Positions 7,753-15,516 of a stretch of DNA of 34,225 nt are shown one piece after another; the stretch's first letter is position 1, and the number at the start of each line of letters is the position of its first letter. The stretch is from Nanobdellota archaeon (GTDB taxonomy: Archaea; Nanobdellota; Nanobdellia; Woesearchaeales; JACPBV01): positions 1-34,225 of the forward strand of contig JAHJAV010000083.1 in assembly GCA_018813685.1 (NCBI GenBank), read 5' to 3'. Position numbers and translations under genes: made by a program. The notes beneath the pieces are model-generated. The model worked only from the letters and a program-made list of their open reading frames with translations, was not told where the DNA came from and searched no databases.

Positions 7753-9060
7753 ATGGTAAACATACTTTTAATCGGAAATGGTGCAAGAGAGCATGTTATT
7801 GCAGAAGCTATTGTTCTTAGTCCGCAAAAACCTAAGCTGTTTTCTTATATGAATTCTAATAATCCTGGTATTGCTAAACTTTCTGAATCTGTTCAGATAG
7901 GGAAGTATAATGAGCTTGATAAGATCAATGCTTTTGCACAGGCTAATGCTATTGATTTTGCATTTATAGGTCCTGAAGACCCTCTTAGCCAGGGTGTTGT
8001 TGACTCTCTTGAAGAAGTTGGAGTTAAATCAGTTGGCCCTAAGAAAGAGCTTGCTAAATTGGAGACATCTAAATCATTTACAAGGCTATTGATGAAGAAA
8101 TATTCTATATCTGGCTTGCCTGCTTTTAGGGTTTTTGAAAGCAAAGATGGTTTGAAAGAATATATTGATTCTATGGATGCTTTTGTAGTGAAGAAAGATG
8201 GTTTAGCTGGCGGCAAAGGTGTTTTGGTGCAAGGGGATCATTTTGAAACAAAAGGAGATGGATTTAGGATAGCTCTTGACATGATTGAAAACGGAGATGC
8301 TGTTGTAATAGAAGAGAAATTATTGGGGGAGGAGTTTAGTTTGATGAGTTTGACTGATGGGAAAAGTTTGTTTGATTTTCAGCCTGTGCAGGACCATAAG
8401 AGGGCTTTTGTAGGTGATAAAGGCCCTAATACAGGTGGCATGGGTTCATATTCAACTGGAAAGCTATTGCCTTTTATGACTGAAAAGGATTTATCTGATG
8501 CACGTATAATAACTGAGAAGGTTTTAGCTGCGCTTAAACAAGAGACCGGTCTTGATTATAAGGGGGTTATGTATGGCGGTTTTATGATAACTAAGAATGG
8601 TGTGAAGTTAATAGAGTATAATGCAAGGTTTGGAGATCCAGAGGTAATGAATGTGCTGCCTATATTGAAGAATGATTTTGTTGCTGTGTGCCAGGCTGTA
8701 ATTGATGGGACTCTTTCAGAGATTAAACCAGAGTTTTCATCTGAATCAACTGTTTGCAAATATGCTGTTCCAGAAGGCTATCCAGATAATCCTGTTGATG
8801 GTAAAAAGATATTTTTAGGGGAGGTTCCTAAGAATGTTAAAGTCTATTATGCGTCTGTTGATAAAAGAAACGATGGATTGTATATGTCCAAGTCAAGGGC
8901 TGTTGCTTTTGTTGGAATAGCTCCTACACTTGAAGAAGCAGAAGTGATTGCTGAGAATGGAGTGTGCTCTGCACAAGGGCATATCTTTCATAGAGAAGAT
9001 GTTGGAACTAAAGAATTGATAGATAAAAGGATAAAGCATATGGGGAAGTTAAGGTTTTGA
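7753..9060 (+). CDS. purD: Phosphoribosylamine-glycine ligase (GAR synthetase, PurD)
   Basis: ATP-grasp enzyme that joins glycine to phosphoribosylamine, the step after PurF. The N-terminal Rossmann motif NILLIGNGAREHVI, the glycine-rich ATP loop LAGGKGV, the family segment GPNTGGMGSYS and the metal-binding EYNARFGDPE are all visible in the expected order. Length (435 residues) is normal. It lies on the same strand directly after the second purF homologue but with its own promoter. Its last 12 bases overlap the end of a convergent gene. Confidence 0.93.
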   Translation: MVNILLIGNGAREHVIAEAIVLSPQKPKLFSYMNSNNPGIAKLSESVQIGKYNELDKINAFAQANAIDFAFIGPEDPLSQGVVDSLEEVGVKSVGPKKELAKLETSKSFTRLLMKKYSISGLPAFRVFESKDGLKEYIDSMDAFVVKKDGLAGGKGVLVQGDHFETKGDGFRIALDMIENGDAVVIEEKLLGEEFSLMSLTDGKSLFDFQPVQDHKRAFVGDKGPNTGGMGSYSTGKLLPFMTEKDLSDARIITEKVLAALKQETGLDYKGVMYGGFMITKNGVKLIEYNARFGDPEVMNVLPILKNDFVAVCQAVIDGTLSEIKPEFSSESTVCKYAVPEGYPDNPVDGKKIFLGEVPKNVKVYYASVDKRNDGLYMSKSRAVAFVGIAPTLEEAEVIAENGVCSAQGHIFHREDVGTKELIDKRIKHMGKLRF

Positions 9061-9699
9061 TCCCTTTTCACTTAATTCGGTTATTAGATCATATCCATAG
9101 AACATAAATGCATATCTTAAAGCCATACGTAAGTATTTTTCAGATATTGTATTTTCAGCATCATTCAATCTCCTGAACTTATCCCTATCTATTCTGTCCA
9201 TTATATTACCCCTTAATCTTTTTTCAGGCACATATCTTTCATCTTGAGTCATAGTTTTATAAACCCTAATTATTTCCTGAGTAAAAAGGCCTTTATTTCT
9301 AGCAGCATAATTAGCCGGTCTTATGTGGCTTCTCCAAAGATCATAGGTTTCCTCATTTATTTTGCCACCTTCTTTCAATGCAACAGCAATAAAATCTAAG
9401 CTTTTATATTCTAATCTGGATTTGTGTCTATAAAGCCACAATATTAATTCGTCCCTTTCTTTATATTCGGGCCTGTCTTCATGTAAAAATTCTGTTCTAT
9501 CATAAAAATCAGCTGCATATGCAGAATACAATATCTCACTTCTATCTTTATTCTTTTTCAATATAGCTAAAACGTCAGCTCTTGTTTTGAAATCAAACTC
9601 ATCCCTTATCCTATTAACTTCAGCTATTGTAAGTGCATCTAGGTCAATCCCTTCTTCTTGAACAAATCTTCTTACTCTAACTTCTGCTGGCGCTTTCAT
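9049..9699 (-). CDS. Uncharacterised helical protein
   Basis: A 216-residue, charged, probably all-helical soluble protein that I cannot assign. Its N-terminal 50 residues (EEGIDLDALTIAEVNRIRDE then KTRADVLAILKK) look like two or three helices. There is no signal peptide, membrane segment or cysteine motif. The ATG at 9699 is preferred over a GTG at 9708. It converges on purD with a 12-bp overlap and has its own AT-rich promoter region at about 9745-9760, so it is probably transcribed alone. Confidence 0.65.
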   Translation of the reverse strand: MKAPAEVRVRRFVQEEGIDLDALTIAEVNRIRDEFDFKTRADVLAILKKNKDRSEILYSAYAADFYDRTEFLHEDRPEYKERDELILWLYRHKSRLEYKSLDFIAVALKEGGKINEETYDLWRSHIRPANYAARNKGLFTQEIIRVYKTMTQDERYVPEKRLRGNIMDRIDRDKFRRLNDAENTISEKYLRMALRYAFMFYGYDLITELSEKGSKP

Positions 9700-9835
9700 T
9701 ACAATCACTAAGAACCTCTTTTATCCTTCAAAATAGAAATCCGCTTAAAAATATATCGTTTATTCAATAATTAAACATCATTGCCCTAAATAAATCAATT
9801 TATCAAATAATGAACAAAATGTCCAAAACAAAACA

Positions 9836-9847
9836 TTTAAATATAAG
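9836..9847 (+). promoter_or_regulatory. TATA box upstream of the candidate small RNA
   Basis: ATTTAAATATAA sits about 25 nt before the first helix of the structured segment at 9868, so the transcript would begin almost exactly at the RNA structure. No translated gene starts there. Confidence 0.5.
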
Positions 9848-9865
9848 CTCATCCAGAATATGTAA

Positions 9866-9958
9866 TTGAGCGATATGCCTCGGATTGAGTACCGAAGCAA
9901 CTTTTAAGGTATAGGCGCTCTATAACACTTTAGGGGGAAGAAAATTCCTCCTTTATTT
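9866..9958 (+). ncRNA. Candidate small structured RNA, unknown class
   Basis: The segment can form a nested stem: GAGCG (9868-9872) with CGCTC (9916-9920), TATGCC (9874-9879) with GGTATA (9908-9913, one G-U), and TCGG (9880-9883) with CCGA (9892-9895) around an 8-base loop. A single-stranded stretch at 9896-9907 lies inside. It has a TATA box at the right distance and ends in a 7-bp hairpin followed by a T-run. I do not recognise a known riboswitch, box C/D or tRNA pattern. It is either an independent small RNA or the leader of the downstream kinase operon. Confidence 0.5.
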
Positions 9959-9960
9959 TT
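9933..9960 (+). terminator. Hairpin plus T-run after the candidate RNA
   Basis: GGGGGAA (9933-9939) pairs with TTCCTCC (9945-9951) around five bases and is followed by TTTATTTTTT. T-runs terminate archaeal RNA polymerase; the hairpin may protect the 3' end. Confidence 0.5.
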
Positions 9961-10021
9961 TAATTTAAAATGCAATTCAAATCAAAGATTTGTATTTCAT
10001 TTCAAAAACAGAGTTTTTAAA

Positions 10022-10120
10022 ATGCAGAAAAACCTTTCGGAATTTATCGATTTAAGATCAATCTTGATTGACGAGAAAACACTTAGCATAGTAAGGGACA
10101 GCAAGATAGAGTTTTGTTAA
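10022..10120 (+). CDS. Possible 32-residue micro-protein
   Basis: An ATG at 10022 opens a frame of 32 codons ending 10 bp before the kinase gene. The predicted peptide starts MQKNLSEFIDLRS and ends SKIEFC. It lies on the same strand and could be the first gene of the kinase operon. There is no clear ribosome-binding site, and two short hairpins (9978-9992 and 10004-10018) precede it. It may equally be untranslated leader. Confidence 0.3.
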   Translation: MQKNLSEFIDLRSILIDEKTLSIVRDSKIEFC

Positions 10121-10130
10121 TTTATTATCA

Positions 10131-11000
10131 ATGGATCATAGATGGGGTGGTATAATAAGTAGAATATTTCCTGGAGATAGTTTAATCTCTATAAAACGCT
10201 TTAGCAAAGGTGTTATCAATAATACTTATGATGTAAAGCTGAAAAAAAGAAATGTTGTTCTTCGTGTTTATCCGACTGATCTATGGAAGGTTGAGAAAGA
10301 GGAATATCTTTATGGGCTAATAAGAAATAAAACAGATGTTCCTGTGCCCGAGGTTATAGCAAAAGGAAATGATTATATTGTCTTGTCTAGGATAATAGGT
10401 AAAAGCATTTCTGTGGATAATAAATTACTTGTGGAAAAAGCAGGAGAACTATTAGCTAAGCTGCATTCTATAAAGTTTCCTTATTATGGGTGGATAATCA
10501 AGAGTAAGATAAATCCTAAATTTGAGAAGTGGGGCGATTTTGTTCTTTATGATCTGAATCTTAAATTGGGGAAGATGCCTTTTAAGCATAATGAACTAAA
10601 AGATAGGGTAAAGAAAATAATAGCCAGCAATAAGTATCTTTTGGATGTTGAGACTGAGCCGTGCTTATTGCATAAAGATTACCATTCTTCGCATATTTTA
10701 GCTTCTGGCGGCAAGATAAACGGAATAATTGACTTAGAGTGGGCAATGGCTGGGCATAATGAGCTTGATCTGGTGAAATCATGCATGTGGATGTTTGATA
10801 AAAAGCCAGAGATGGAGAAATTATTCTTTAAGGGGTATAAGAAGTATGGGAATATATCTAAGGAGTTTAAGAATAGGAGAAAGCTGTATAAGATAATAAC
10901 TTCTTTGTCTTCATTGTCTTTTTCATATGAATGCAGAAATAAGAAATGGTGCATATATAATTTTGACAAGTTAAAAGGTGAGTTAGATGAATATAACTAA
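10131..11000 (+). CDS. APH/choline-kinase-fold phosphotransferase
   Basis: Small-molecule kinase of the aminoglycoside phosphotransferase superfamily, 289 residues. The N-lobe has FSKGVINNTYDVKL (substrate and ATP loop) and VVLRVYPTD. The catalytic Brenner motif is HKDYHSSHIL at 181-190, with catalytic D183. The metal-binding IIDLEW has D201. The asparagine that normally follows the catalytic aspartate by five residues is a histidine here (H188). Substrate cannot be read; members phosphorylate choline, thiamine, amino sugars or antibiotics. The next gene overlaps its end by 14 bp, so the two proteins are probably co-produced. Confidence 0.75.
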   Translation: MDHRWGGIISRIFPGDSLISIKRFSKGVINNTYDVKLKKRNVVLRVYPTDLWKVEKEEYLYGLIRNKTDVPVPEVIAKGNDYIVLSRIIGKSISVDNKLLVEKAGELLAKLHSIKFPYYGWIIKSKINPKFEKWGDFVLYDLNLKLGKMPFKHNELKDRVKKIIASNKYLLDVETEPCLLHKDYHSSHILASGGKINGIIDLEWAMAGHNELDLVKSCMWMFDKKPEMEKLFFKGYKKYGNISKEFKNRRKLYKIITSLSSLSFSYECRNKKWCIYNFDKLKGELDEYN

Positions 11001-11619
11001 ATTGACTGAGACATATATAGACAGCCATCCTAGCGTCAAGGATTGTGTTAGAAAAGGATTGATAAATTATTCAGCATTGACAAGGAAGATGTCTGAAGAC
11101 TTAGGGCTTGACTTAAAGGATAATTTTGATGCTATATTGATTGCCTGCAGAAGGTATTACAGCAAGATAAAGAAAGAAGCTGGCCTAGAGGATAAGATCA
11201 TCGGAATATTGAAGAAGAGCAAGCTGGAAGTTAAGAATAAGATAATGGTGGCGGTTGTTGAAAAGAGCATATTCTTTAATCATCTTCTTGAATTACAGAA
11301 GATTGTTAAGGTGAAATCAGAAGTTTTTCATATCATTGAAGGCAGCAGCACAATCACCCTGATAACTTCAGAGGATTTTAAGGAAGAAATTAAGAAATTG
11401 TTTAAGAATAAACTTATACGGCTGAGCGATAGTCTAGCTGAAATCACTCTTAAGAGCTCAGAGGATATGGAGCAGACACCGGGAGTGTTGGCTTATCTTA
11501 CTTCTTTATTGGCTGAGAATGCTATAAACATAGTAGAAACAATGTCGACGTGGACTGACACTCTTTTTGTTATTGAGGAGAATGATATTGCAAGGGTTAT
11601 GGAGGTGCTGAAGTTTTAA
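10987..11619 (+). CDS. ACT-domain protein
   Basis: A 210-residue protein whose C-terminal part reads [33 protein letters not shown], interrupted here only by the usual ACT beta-alpha-beta pattern of aspartokinase-type ligand-binding domains. The N-terminal 80 residues are basic and may bind a partner or nucleic acid ([16 protein letters not shown]). It has no kinase domain, so it is probably a regulator or sensor rather than an enzyme. The ATG lies inside the end of the upstream kinase gene and follows GGTGA. I recall similar stand-alone ACT proteins in other archaea; ligand unknown. It meets ribA tail to tail with a 4-bp overlap. Confidence 0.65.
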   Translation: MNITKLTETYIDSHPSVKDCVRKGLINYSALTRKMSEDLGLDLKDNFDAILIACRRYYSKIKKEAGLEDKIIGILKKSKLEVKNKIMVAVVEKSIFFNHLLELQKIVKVKSEVFHIIEGSSTITLITSEDFKEEIKKLFKNKLIRLSDSLAEITLKSSEDMEQTPGVLAYLTSLLAENAINIVETMSTWTDTLFVIEENDIARVMEVLKF

Positions 11620-12221
11620 TCTTTTATTATCCCTTCTTTGTCCAACAGATGCCCTAGTTTTTCTTTTTTAGTATCTAAATATCTTTTATTGTTTTTGTTT
11701 GGAGTAATTATCAATGGGACTCTTTTTATTATTTTTAATCCGTATTTCTCTAGGCCGTTGATCTTTTTTGGATTGTTTGTTAATAGCTTTATAGTTGTTA
11801 GTTCTAAATCTGCTAATATCTGCGCGCCTATTGTGTAATCTCTTAGATCTGCTTTAAAGCCGAGCTTTTCGTTTGCTTCTACTGTGTCACACCCTTCATC
11901 CTGCAGTTTGTATGCTTTTATCTTGTTTAATAATCCTATTCCTCTTCCTTCCTGCCTTAGATACAATAATACACCGCCTTCTTTGCCTATCAATCTTAAT
12001 GCTTCTTCTAACTGTTCTCCGCAATCACATCTTAATGAGTGAAATGTGTCTCCTGTAAGGCATTCAGAATGGACTCTTACTAAAACATCTTTTCTTTTGA
12101 CATCCCCTTTGATTAAAGCGACATGATGATTCTTTTCTTTGTCTTCATAGACATTTATAGTAAAATCCCCATAGAACTTTGTAGGAAACTTTGCAGATGC
12201 TTTTTTGATTATAAGGCTCAT
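11616..12221 (-). CDS. ribA: GTP cyclohydrolase II (RibA)
   Basis: First enzyme of the bacterial-type riboflavin pathway, converting GTP to the 2,5-diaminopyrimidinone with formate and pyrophosphate release. Zinc ligands C54, C65 and C67 lie in SECLTGDTF...RCDCG. The catalytic segment [10 protein letters not shown] and the C-terminal LLTNNPKK are typical. At 201 residues it is the stand-alone enzyme without a fused DHBP synthase. Many archaea use the unrelated GTP cyclohydrolase III, so this bacterial-type form may reflect transfer. A TATA-like TTTATAATT near 12248-12256 points to a leaderless message. No other riboflavin gene is in the window. Confidence 0.92.
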   Translation of the reverse strand: MSLIIKKASAKFPTKFYGDFTINVYEDKEKNHHVALIKGDVKRKDVLVRVHSECLTGDTFHSLRCDCGEQLEEALRLIGKEGGVLLYLRQEGRGIGLLNKIKAYKLQDEGCDTVEANEKLGFKADLRDYTIGAQILADLELTTIKLLTNNPKKINGLEKYGLKIIKRVPLIITPNKNNKRYLDTKKEKLGHLLDKEGIIKD

Positions 12222-12297
12222 AATTGCTGTAGAATTATATTATCAATTATAAAGGTTATTCTTTTTAGTAGGGTAGAATCAGTAATTTGATATATGC

Positions 12298-12489
12298 CTA
12301 AAATTCTTCAGGCTCTTCTTCTGCATCGACTTCATCAATCTTTTCTTCAGCTTCTTCATAGCCTTTCATGAAGCCTTCTTCACTTGGCGACATCTCATCG
12401 TCTTCAACTAAGTCTTGCCTGCCGCTTTCTTCATATATGCTGCTTTCGTTAAGTTCTTCGTCATCTGATTTATGTCTGTGTTTTGCCAT
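12298..12489 (-). CDS. Very acidic small protein
   Basis: A 63-residue protein with a short basic start (MAKHRHK) and then an almost continuous run of Asp and Glu. The only non-acidic block is SPSEEGFMKGYEEA. It is probably disordered. The ATG follows AAGGGGATTTC and a TATA-like TTATATAAATG lies about 40 nt further up, so it looks expressed. The function is unknown; I have an impression of similar acidic mini-proteins in other DPANN genomes but cannot verify it. Confidence 0.55.
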   Translation of the reverse strand: MAKHRHKSDDEELNESSIYEESGRQDLVEDDEMSPSEEGFMKGYEEAEEKIDEVDAEEEPEEF

Positions 12490-12628
12490 GATGAAATCCC
12501 CTTAAAATTGCGTAACTCAGCTAGTCATTTATATAACTTACGTTTATAATTTATATAGAAATAGTTTTACTTTTTGTTTAAGAATTCTTCTGCTCTTTTT
12601 AGCATATCTTTTAGAAAAAACTTTTTTT

Positions 12629-12841
12629 CTAAGTATCTTTTTTCAGTCCAATAAAAAATCCGCCTATCTTACCAGCAGCATAAGTCGCTTCTTTTTCTTT
12701 TATTATTTCGTTTAATGCTGGATGCTCTACATCGATGTGAGTAATTCTTGCGAAGCTTTTTCCTTTTTGATGGATATAGACTTTAGCTCCTTTCAGTTCG
12801 ATTTTTCCTTCGCCTGGGCCTGACATGAGTTTGAATATCAC
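12629..12841 (-). CDS. Uncharacterised 70-residue protein with a possible frameshifted tail
   Basis: Small beta-rich protein beginning MIFKLMSGPGEGKIELKG, with a helix EHPALNEIIKEKEATYAAGK and the ending GGFFIGLKKDT. The start is a GTG at 12841; an ATG at 12826 is an alternative. I do not recognise the family. Directly after a run of six A residues at the end of the gene, the -1 frame stays open for about 25 more codons (ending at 12567) with a plausible helical sequence, so the natural protein may be longer; see findings. Confidence 0.5.
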   Translation of the reverse strand: MIFKLMSGPGEGKIELKGAKVYIHQKGKSFARITHIDVEHPALNEIIKEKEATYAAGKIGGFFIGLKKDT

Positions 12842-12925
12842 TTCTATATTATTAAATGTTATGGAACTATTTTTTTATTATAGTGATTTAAACTATATAT
12901 CCCAGTATGTATCAAAACCAAAAGG

Positions 12926-12964
12926 TTTAAATATCACTAATATACAGATTAGTATACTAGTATA
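12926..12964 (+). promoter_or_regulatory. TATA box with palindrome at the predicted start site
   Basis: TTTAAATAT at 12926-12934 is followed by the perfect palindrome TATACTAGTATA at 12953-12964, which covers the expected transcription start. Upstream, CCCAGTATG at 12901-12909 matches sequence found at two other promoters in the window. The layout suggests a repressible promoter for the RNA hairpin and the gene at 13063. Confidence 0.4.
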
Positions 12965-12988
12965 ACAATTTAAAAAGAGGCAGGAATT

Positions 12989-13039
12989 GGTTGGTGTAAC
13001 ATAGGAGAGAACAAGCATGGCTTGAACTATGTTACAACC
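12989..13039 (+). ncRNA. Long hairpin in the leader of the gene at 13063
   Basis: GGTTG (12989-12993) and TAACATAG (12997-13004) pair perfectly with CTATGTTA (13027-13034) and CAACC (13035-13039), leaving a 3-base bulge. Inside, CAAGC (13012-13016) pairs with GCTTG (13020-13024). The hairpin lies about 30 nt after the predicted transcription start and 23 nt before the ATG. It may be a regulatory leader or a small RNA; no known class is recognised. Confidence 0.45.
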
Positions 13040-13062
13040 ACTGCACTCTTTTGGACGGTAAA

Positions 13063-13320
13063 ATGGAACAAGAAACAAAACTGATGGATCCGAAAACATT
13101 TATAGATAATGTTGATTCCTGGATAAAGCAGATAAGAGCTGAGTTCAGCCAGATAACAGATGTTTCTAGTGTTGTTGAAGAGAATGTCTGCAACATACAG
13201 CATAATTATGAGCTTATATACGAGTTAAAGGAACAGGTAGAGACATTAAAAGATGAGATAAAGGCATTAAAAGTTATGCAGCTTATCAATCTTAAAGAGA
13301 GCCTTGCAAGAAAGCATTAG
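13063..13320 (+). CDS. Small coiled-coil protein
   Basis: An 85-residue soluble protein starting MEQETKLMDPKTF. The first part contains FIDNVDSWIKQIRAEF. The last 40 residues have a heptad-like pattern (YELKEQVETLKDEIKALKVM) that predicts a coiled coil. There is no recognised domain. A TTG at 13051 is in frame, but the ATG at 13063 is preferred. The transcript appears to have a leader of about 100 nt containing a strong hairpin. Its end overlaps the convergent gene by 4 bp. Function unknown. Confidence 0.55.
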   Translation: MEQETKLMDPKTFIDNVDSWIKQIRAEFSQITDVSSVVEENVCNIQHNYELIYELKEQVETLKDEIKALKVMQLINLKESLARKH

Positions 13321-13619
13321 AGTTTTTCTATTATCTTCTTTAAAGCATCATCTATTGCCATGAATATATTAGGTTTGTTGCTTTCACTTAGTATTTTGTT
13401 ATTTTCTAAATCTAGTTCTGCTTTTATATTTAGTGATTGTTCAGTCCCTTGTAATGTTATTGATAGTTTAGTGTAGTTTCCTTTTTTATTTTGAATCTGT
13501 CTTGCGTGATTGCCTATTATCTTTTTTAGGACTACAAGTTTGCTTCTTTCAATGATTTGGAAACCGTTTAATTCAATATTTCCACCTAGGGAGATATGTT
13601 CATTATTTTTAGCTTCCAT
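13317..13619 (-). CDS. Small protein with a ribosome-hibernation-factor-like pattern
   Basis: A 100-residue protein. After a strand-like ISLGGNIELNGFQ it has a helix rich in Lys (LVVLKKIIGNHARQIQ), three strand-like segments (KLSITLQ, LNIKAELDL, NKILSES) and a final helix AIDDALKKIIEKL. The order and the final 'A-IDDAL-KIxKL' helix resemble HPF/RaiA-type ribosome hibernation factors, but the similarity is weak and by eye only. The ATG is preceded by GAGGTGA. No partner gene is evident. Confidence 0.5.
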   Translation of the reverse strand: MEAKNNEHISLGGNIELNGFQIIERSKLVVLKKIIGNHARQIQNKKGNYTKLSITLQGTEQSLNIKAELDLENNKILSESNKPNIFMAIDDALKKIIEKL

Positions 13620-13706
13620 CTAGGTTCACCTCGCATTATTTTAGATTATTGGGGAGCTTGTATAAAAAATTTGTTGTTTATCCTTAGTATAGATACTATC
13701 TCCATT

Positions 13707-13717
13707 AGTTTTATAAA
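13707..13717 (+). promoter_or_regulatory. TATA box of the phosphohexomutase at 13743
   Basis: TTTTATAAACA lies about 30 nt before the ATG, predicting a leaderless transcript. Confidence 0.5.
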
Positions 13718-13742
13718 CAACCTCCTTGTTTCCCCTTAGGAT

Positions 13743-15128
13743 ATGCTTGTACAATCATTTTCAGGAATAAGGGGAATATACGGCAAGGATCTTACAGAGG
13801 ATACTGTGAGAAAGTATGCTTATGTATTCAGCCAATCTTTAAGAGATAAATTAAAGAGAGAGCCTACTGTTGTTGTTGGTTATGATACTAGGAAATCTTC
13901 AACCACCTTGAAGAATGCCCTGCTTGATTCTTTGTTTAGGGTGATTGATGTTGGGATAATGCCTATAGCTGCTGTGCAGCTTGCTGTTAGATCATATAAA
14001 GCAGACTGCGGAATAGTGATAACTGCTTCTCATAATCCCAAGAGGTATAATGGATTGAAGTTTTTGGATAAGGATGGTGCTGTGTTAAGGCCTTCAGCTG
14101 TTGATAAGGTGATAAAAGGATTTGGGCAGATAAGCAAGATAAAAGAAGATAGGTTTATGGATAAATATATTTATGGTGGTGAGCTGGAGAATAGGGTAAA
14201 GAGGGTAGTTAAGTCAAATATGGATTTGATCCATAAGTATTCTGCTTTTTTGAAAAAGACTGTTGGAACATTTGATAATAAAAGAAAGGTTATCTTAGAT
14301 GTTAATGGGGGGGCTGGAATTGTTTTGAAAGAGATAATCGCTAATCTGCATATCCATAATATCAAGTTGATAAATAATAAGAAAGGGGAGTTCAAAAGAG
14401 CAATTGAGCCAAATTCAAGGTCTCTTAAATATCTTGAGAATGTTGTTAAAAAACAAGGGGCTGAGTTTGCTGCTGGTTTTGATTGTGATGCAGACAGGGT
14501 AGAAGTGATATTAAGAGATGGGACTATAGTTGATGGAAATCAGATTTTGGCTTTGATTGCAGATGATATATTGAGCAAGAAGAAAGGAACTGTTGTAGTT
14601 AATGATGCAACTTCTAATCTTATAAGGGGAATAGCCGAAAGGCATAGATGTAAGGTTAAGGAAGTAGAGGTTGGTGAAATAAATGTTGTTGATGAGATGT
14701 TAAGATTAAAGAGCCCTGTTGGTGGAGAAGGAAGCAATGGCGGGATAATAATACCTCCTTCAAGGTGCAGAGATGGGATATTGTCTTTGTTTTATCTGCT
14801 TAAGATAATGGATAGTTCTGGAAAATCACTTAGAGAGCTATTGGATGAGCTTCCTGTATATTACAGTGTGCAGAAAAAAGTAGCTTTTAAGAGAAAGGTG
14901 GATATTAGGCTTTTTAGGGCGAAGCTGAAGTCTTATTATTCGCGTAAAGGGTATAAGATAAATGAAACAGGGGGCATAAGTGGAGGGCTTAAGATACTGG
15001 TTGATAATGATAGTTTTGTTTGGTTTAGGTTCTCTAAGACAGAAGCTAATCTTCTTAGGATCATATCTGATTCTACTTCATTGAATTCTTGCAGGAAGAT
15101 GATTGAAGAAGCTGTTTCTTTGTTGTAG
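13743..15128 (+). CDS. Phosphohexomutase (phosphoglucosamine/phosphomannomutase type)
   Basis: Alpha-D-phosphohexomutase of 461 residues. The phosphoserine loop is TASHNP with S96. The magnesium site is FDCDADRVEV. The sugar-binding loop, normally GEXSGH, reads GGEGSNGG, and the phosphate-binding loop, normally RPSGTEP, reads RFSKTEANL. The GEGSNGG form is close to that of archaeal GlmM/ManB-like enzymes. It should interconvert 1- and 6-phosphates of glucosamine, mannose or glucose; which one cannot be read. A second, more canonical mutase is at 26717, so the two are probably specialised for different sugars. Transcribed alone. Confidence 0.85.
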   Translation: MLVQSFSGIRGIYGKDLTEDTVRKYAYVFSQSLRDKLKREPTVVVGYDTRKSSTTLKNALLDSLFRVIDVGIMPIAAVQLAVRSYKADCGIVITASHNPKRYNGLKFLDKDGAVLRPSAVDKVIKGFGQISKIKEDRFMDKYIYGGELENRVKRVVKSNMDLIHKYSAFLKKTVGTFDNKRKVILDVNGGAGIVLKEIIANLHIHNIKLINNKKGEFKRAIEPNSRSLKYLENVVKKQGAEFAAGFDCDADRVEVILRDGTIVDGNQILALIADDILSKKKGTVVVNDATSNLIRGIAERHRCKVKEVEVGEINVVDEMLRLKSPVGGEGSNGGIIIPPSRCRDGILSLFYLLKIMDSSGKSLRELLDELPVYYSVQKKVAFKRKVDIRLFRAKLKSYYSRKGYKINETGGISGGLKILVDNDSFVWFRFSKTEANLLRIISDSTSLNSCRKMIEEAVSLL

Positions 15129-15146
15129 GTGGATTTAGTTAAAACT

Positions 15147-15515
15147 CTATTTACCCTTATATCCAAATAATTTGTTATATTTATCATGGTCCATAAATTC
15201 AAGGATAAAAGCGATAATCTTAACATCTTCACCTATTAAGGTATAGAGAAGCCTCCAATAACCTACTAATTCAACTCTCAATATCTTATCAGTCCCATAT
15301 CTTTGGAAAACTCCTTTTGAAATATATTTTCTAGGGATCAAATCACCATAATGTGGGTTTGCTTTGAGATTTTTTATGGCTGTATTGATAGAACTAAGTA
15401 ATTGTTCGTATGTGGGCTTCTTTTTGGATGATTGACTTTTTGTAACAAGTTCCTGTAGTTCTTCGTATTCTTTATATGCTTCTTCATCAAACTTTACTTC
15501 AACTAATTTGTGCAT
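15147..15515 (-). CDS. RelE/ParE-superfamily toxin-like protein
   Basis: A 122-residue protein with the RelE-like pattern: an N-terminal strand LVEVKFDEEAYKEYEEL, a basic helical middle, then DLIPRKYI, KILRVELVGYWRLLYTL and a final strand KIIAFILEFMDHDKYNKLFGY. RelE-type toxins usually cut ribosome-bound mRNA; ParE-type ones poison gyrase. The fold is suggested but active residues cannot be confirmed. It begins one base after the stop of a winged-helix gene, the antitoxin position. Together they form a type II toxin-antitoxin pair. Confidence 0.75.
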   Translation of the reverse strand: MHKLVEVKFDEEAYKEYEELQELVTKSQSSKKKPTYEQLLSSINTAIKNLKANPHYGDLIPRKYISKGVFQRYGTDKILRVELVGYWRLLYTLIGEDVKIIAFILEFMDHDKYNKLFGYKGK

Positions 15516-15516
15516 C

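Noticed and set aside
9866-9958. Known riboswitch (fluoride, ZTP, preQ1) assignment for the 9.9-kb structure
   Set aside because: The conserved core words of these classes are absent, so no class name is given.
12629-12660. Programmed -1 frameshift at the A-run
   Set aside because: The heptamer is G AAA AAA, not the canonical A AAA AAG in the right register, so an indel or a chance frame is at least as likely; kept only as a finding.
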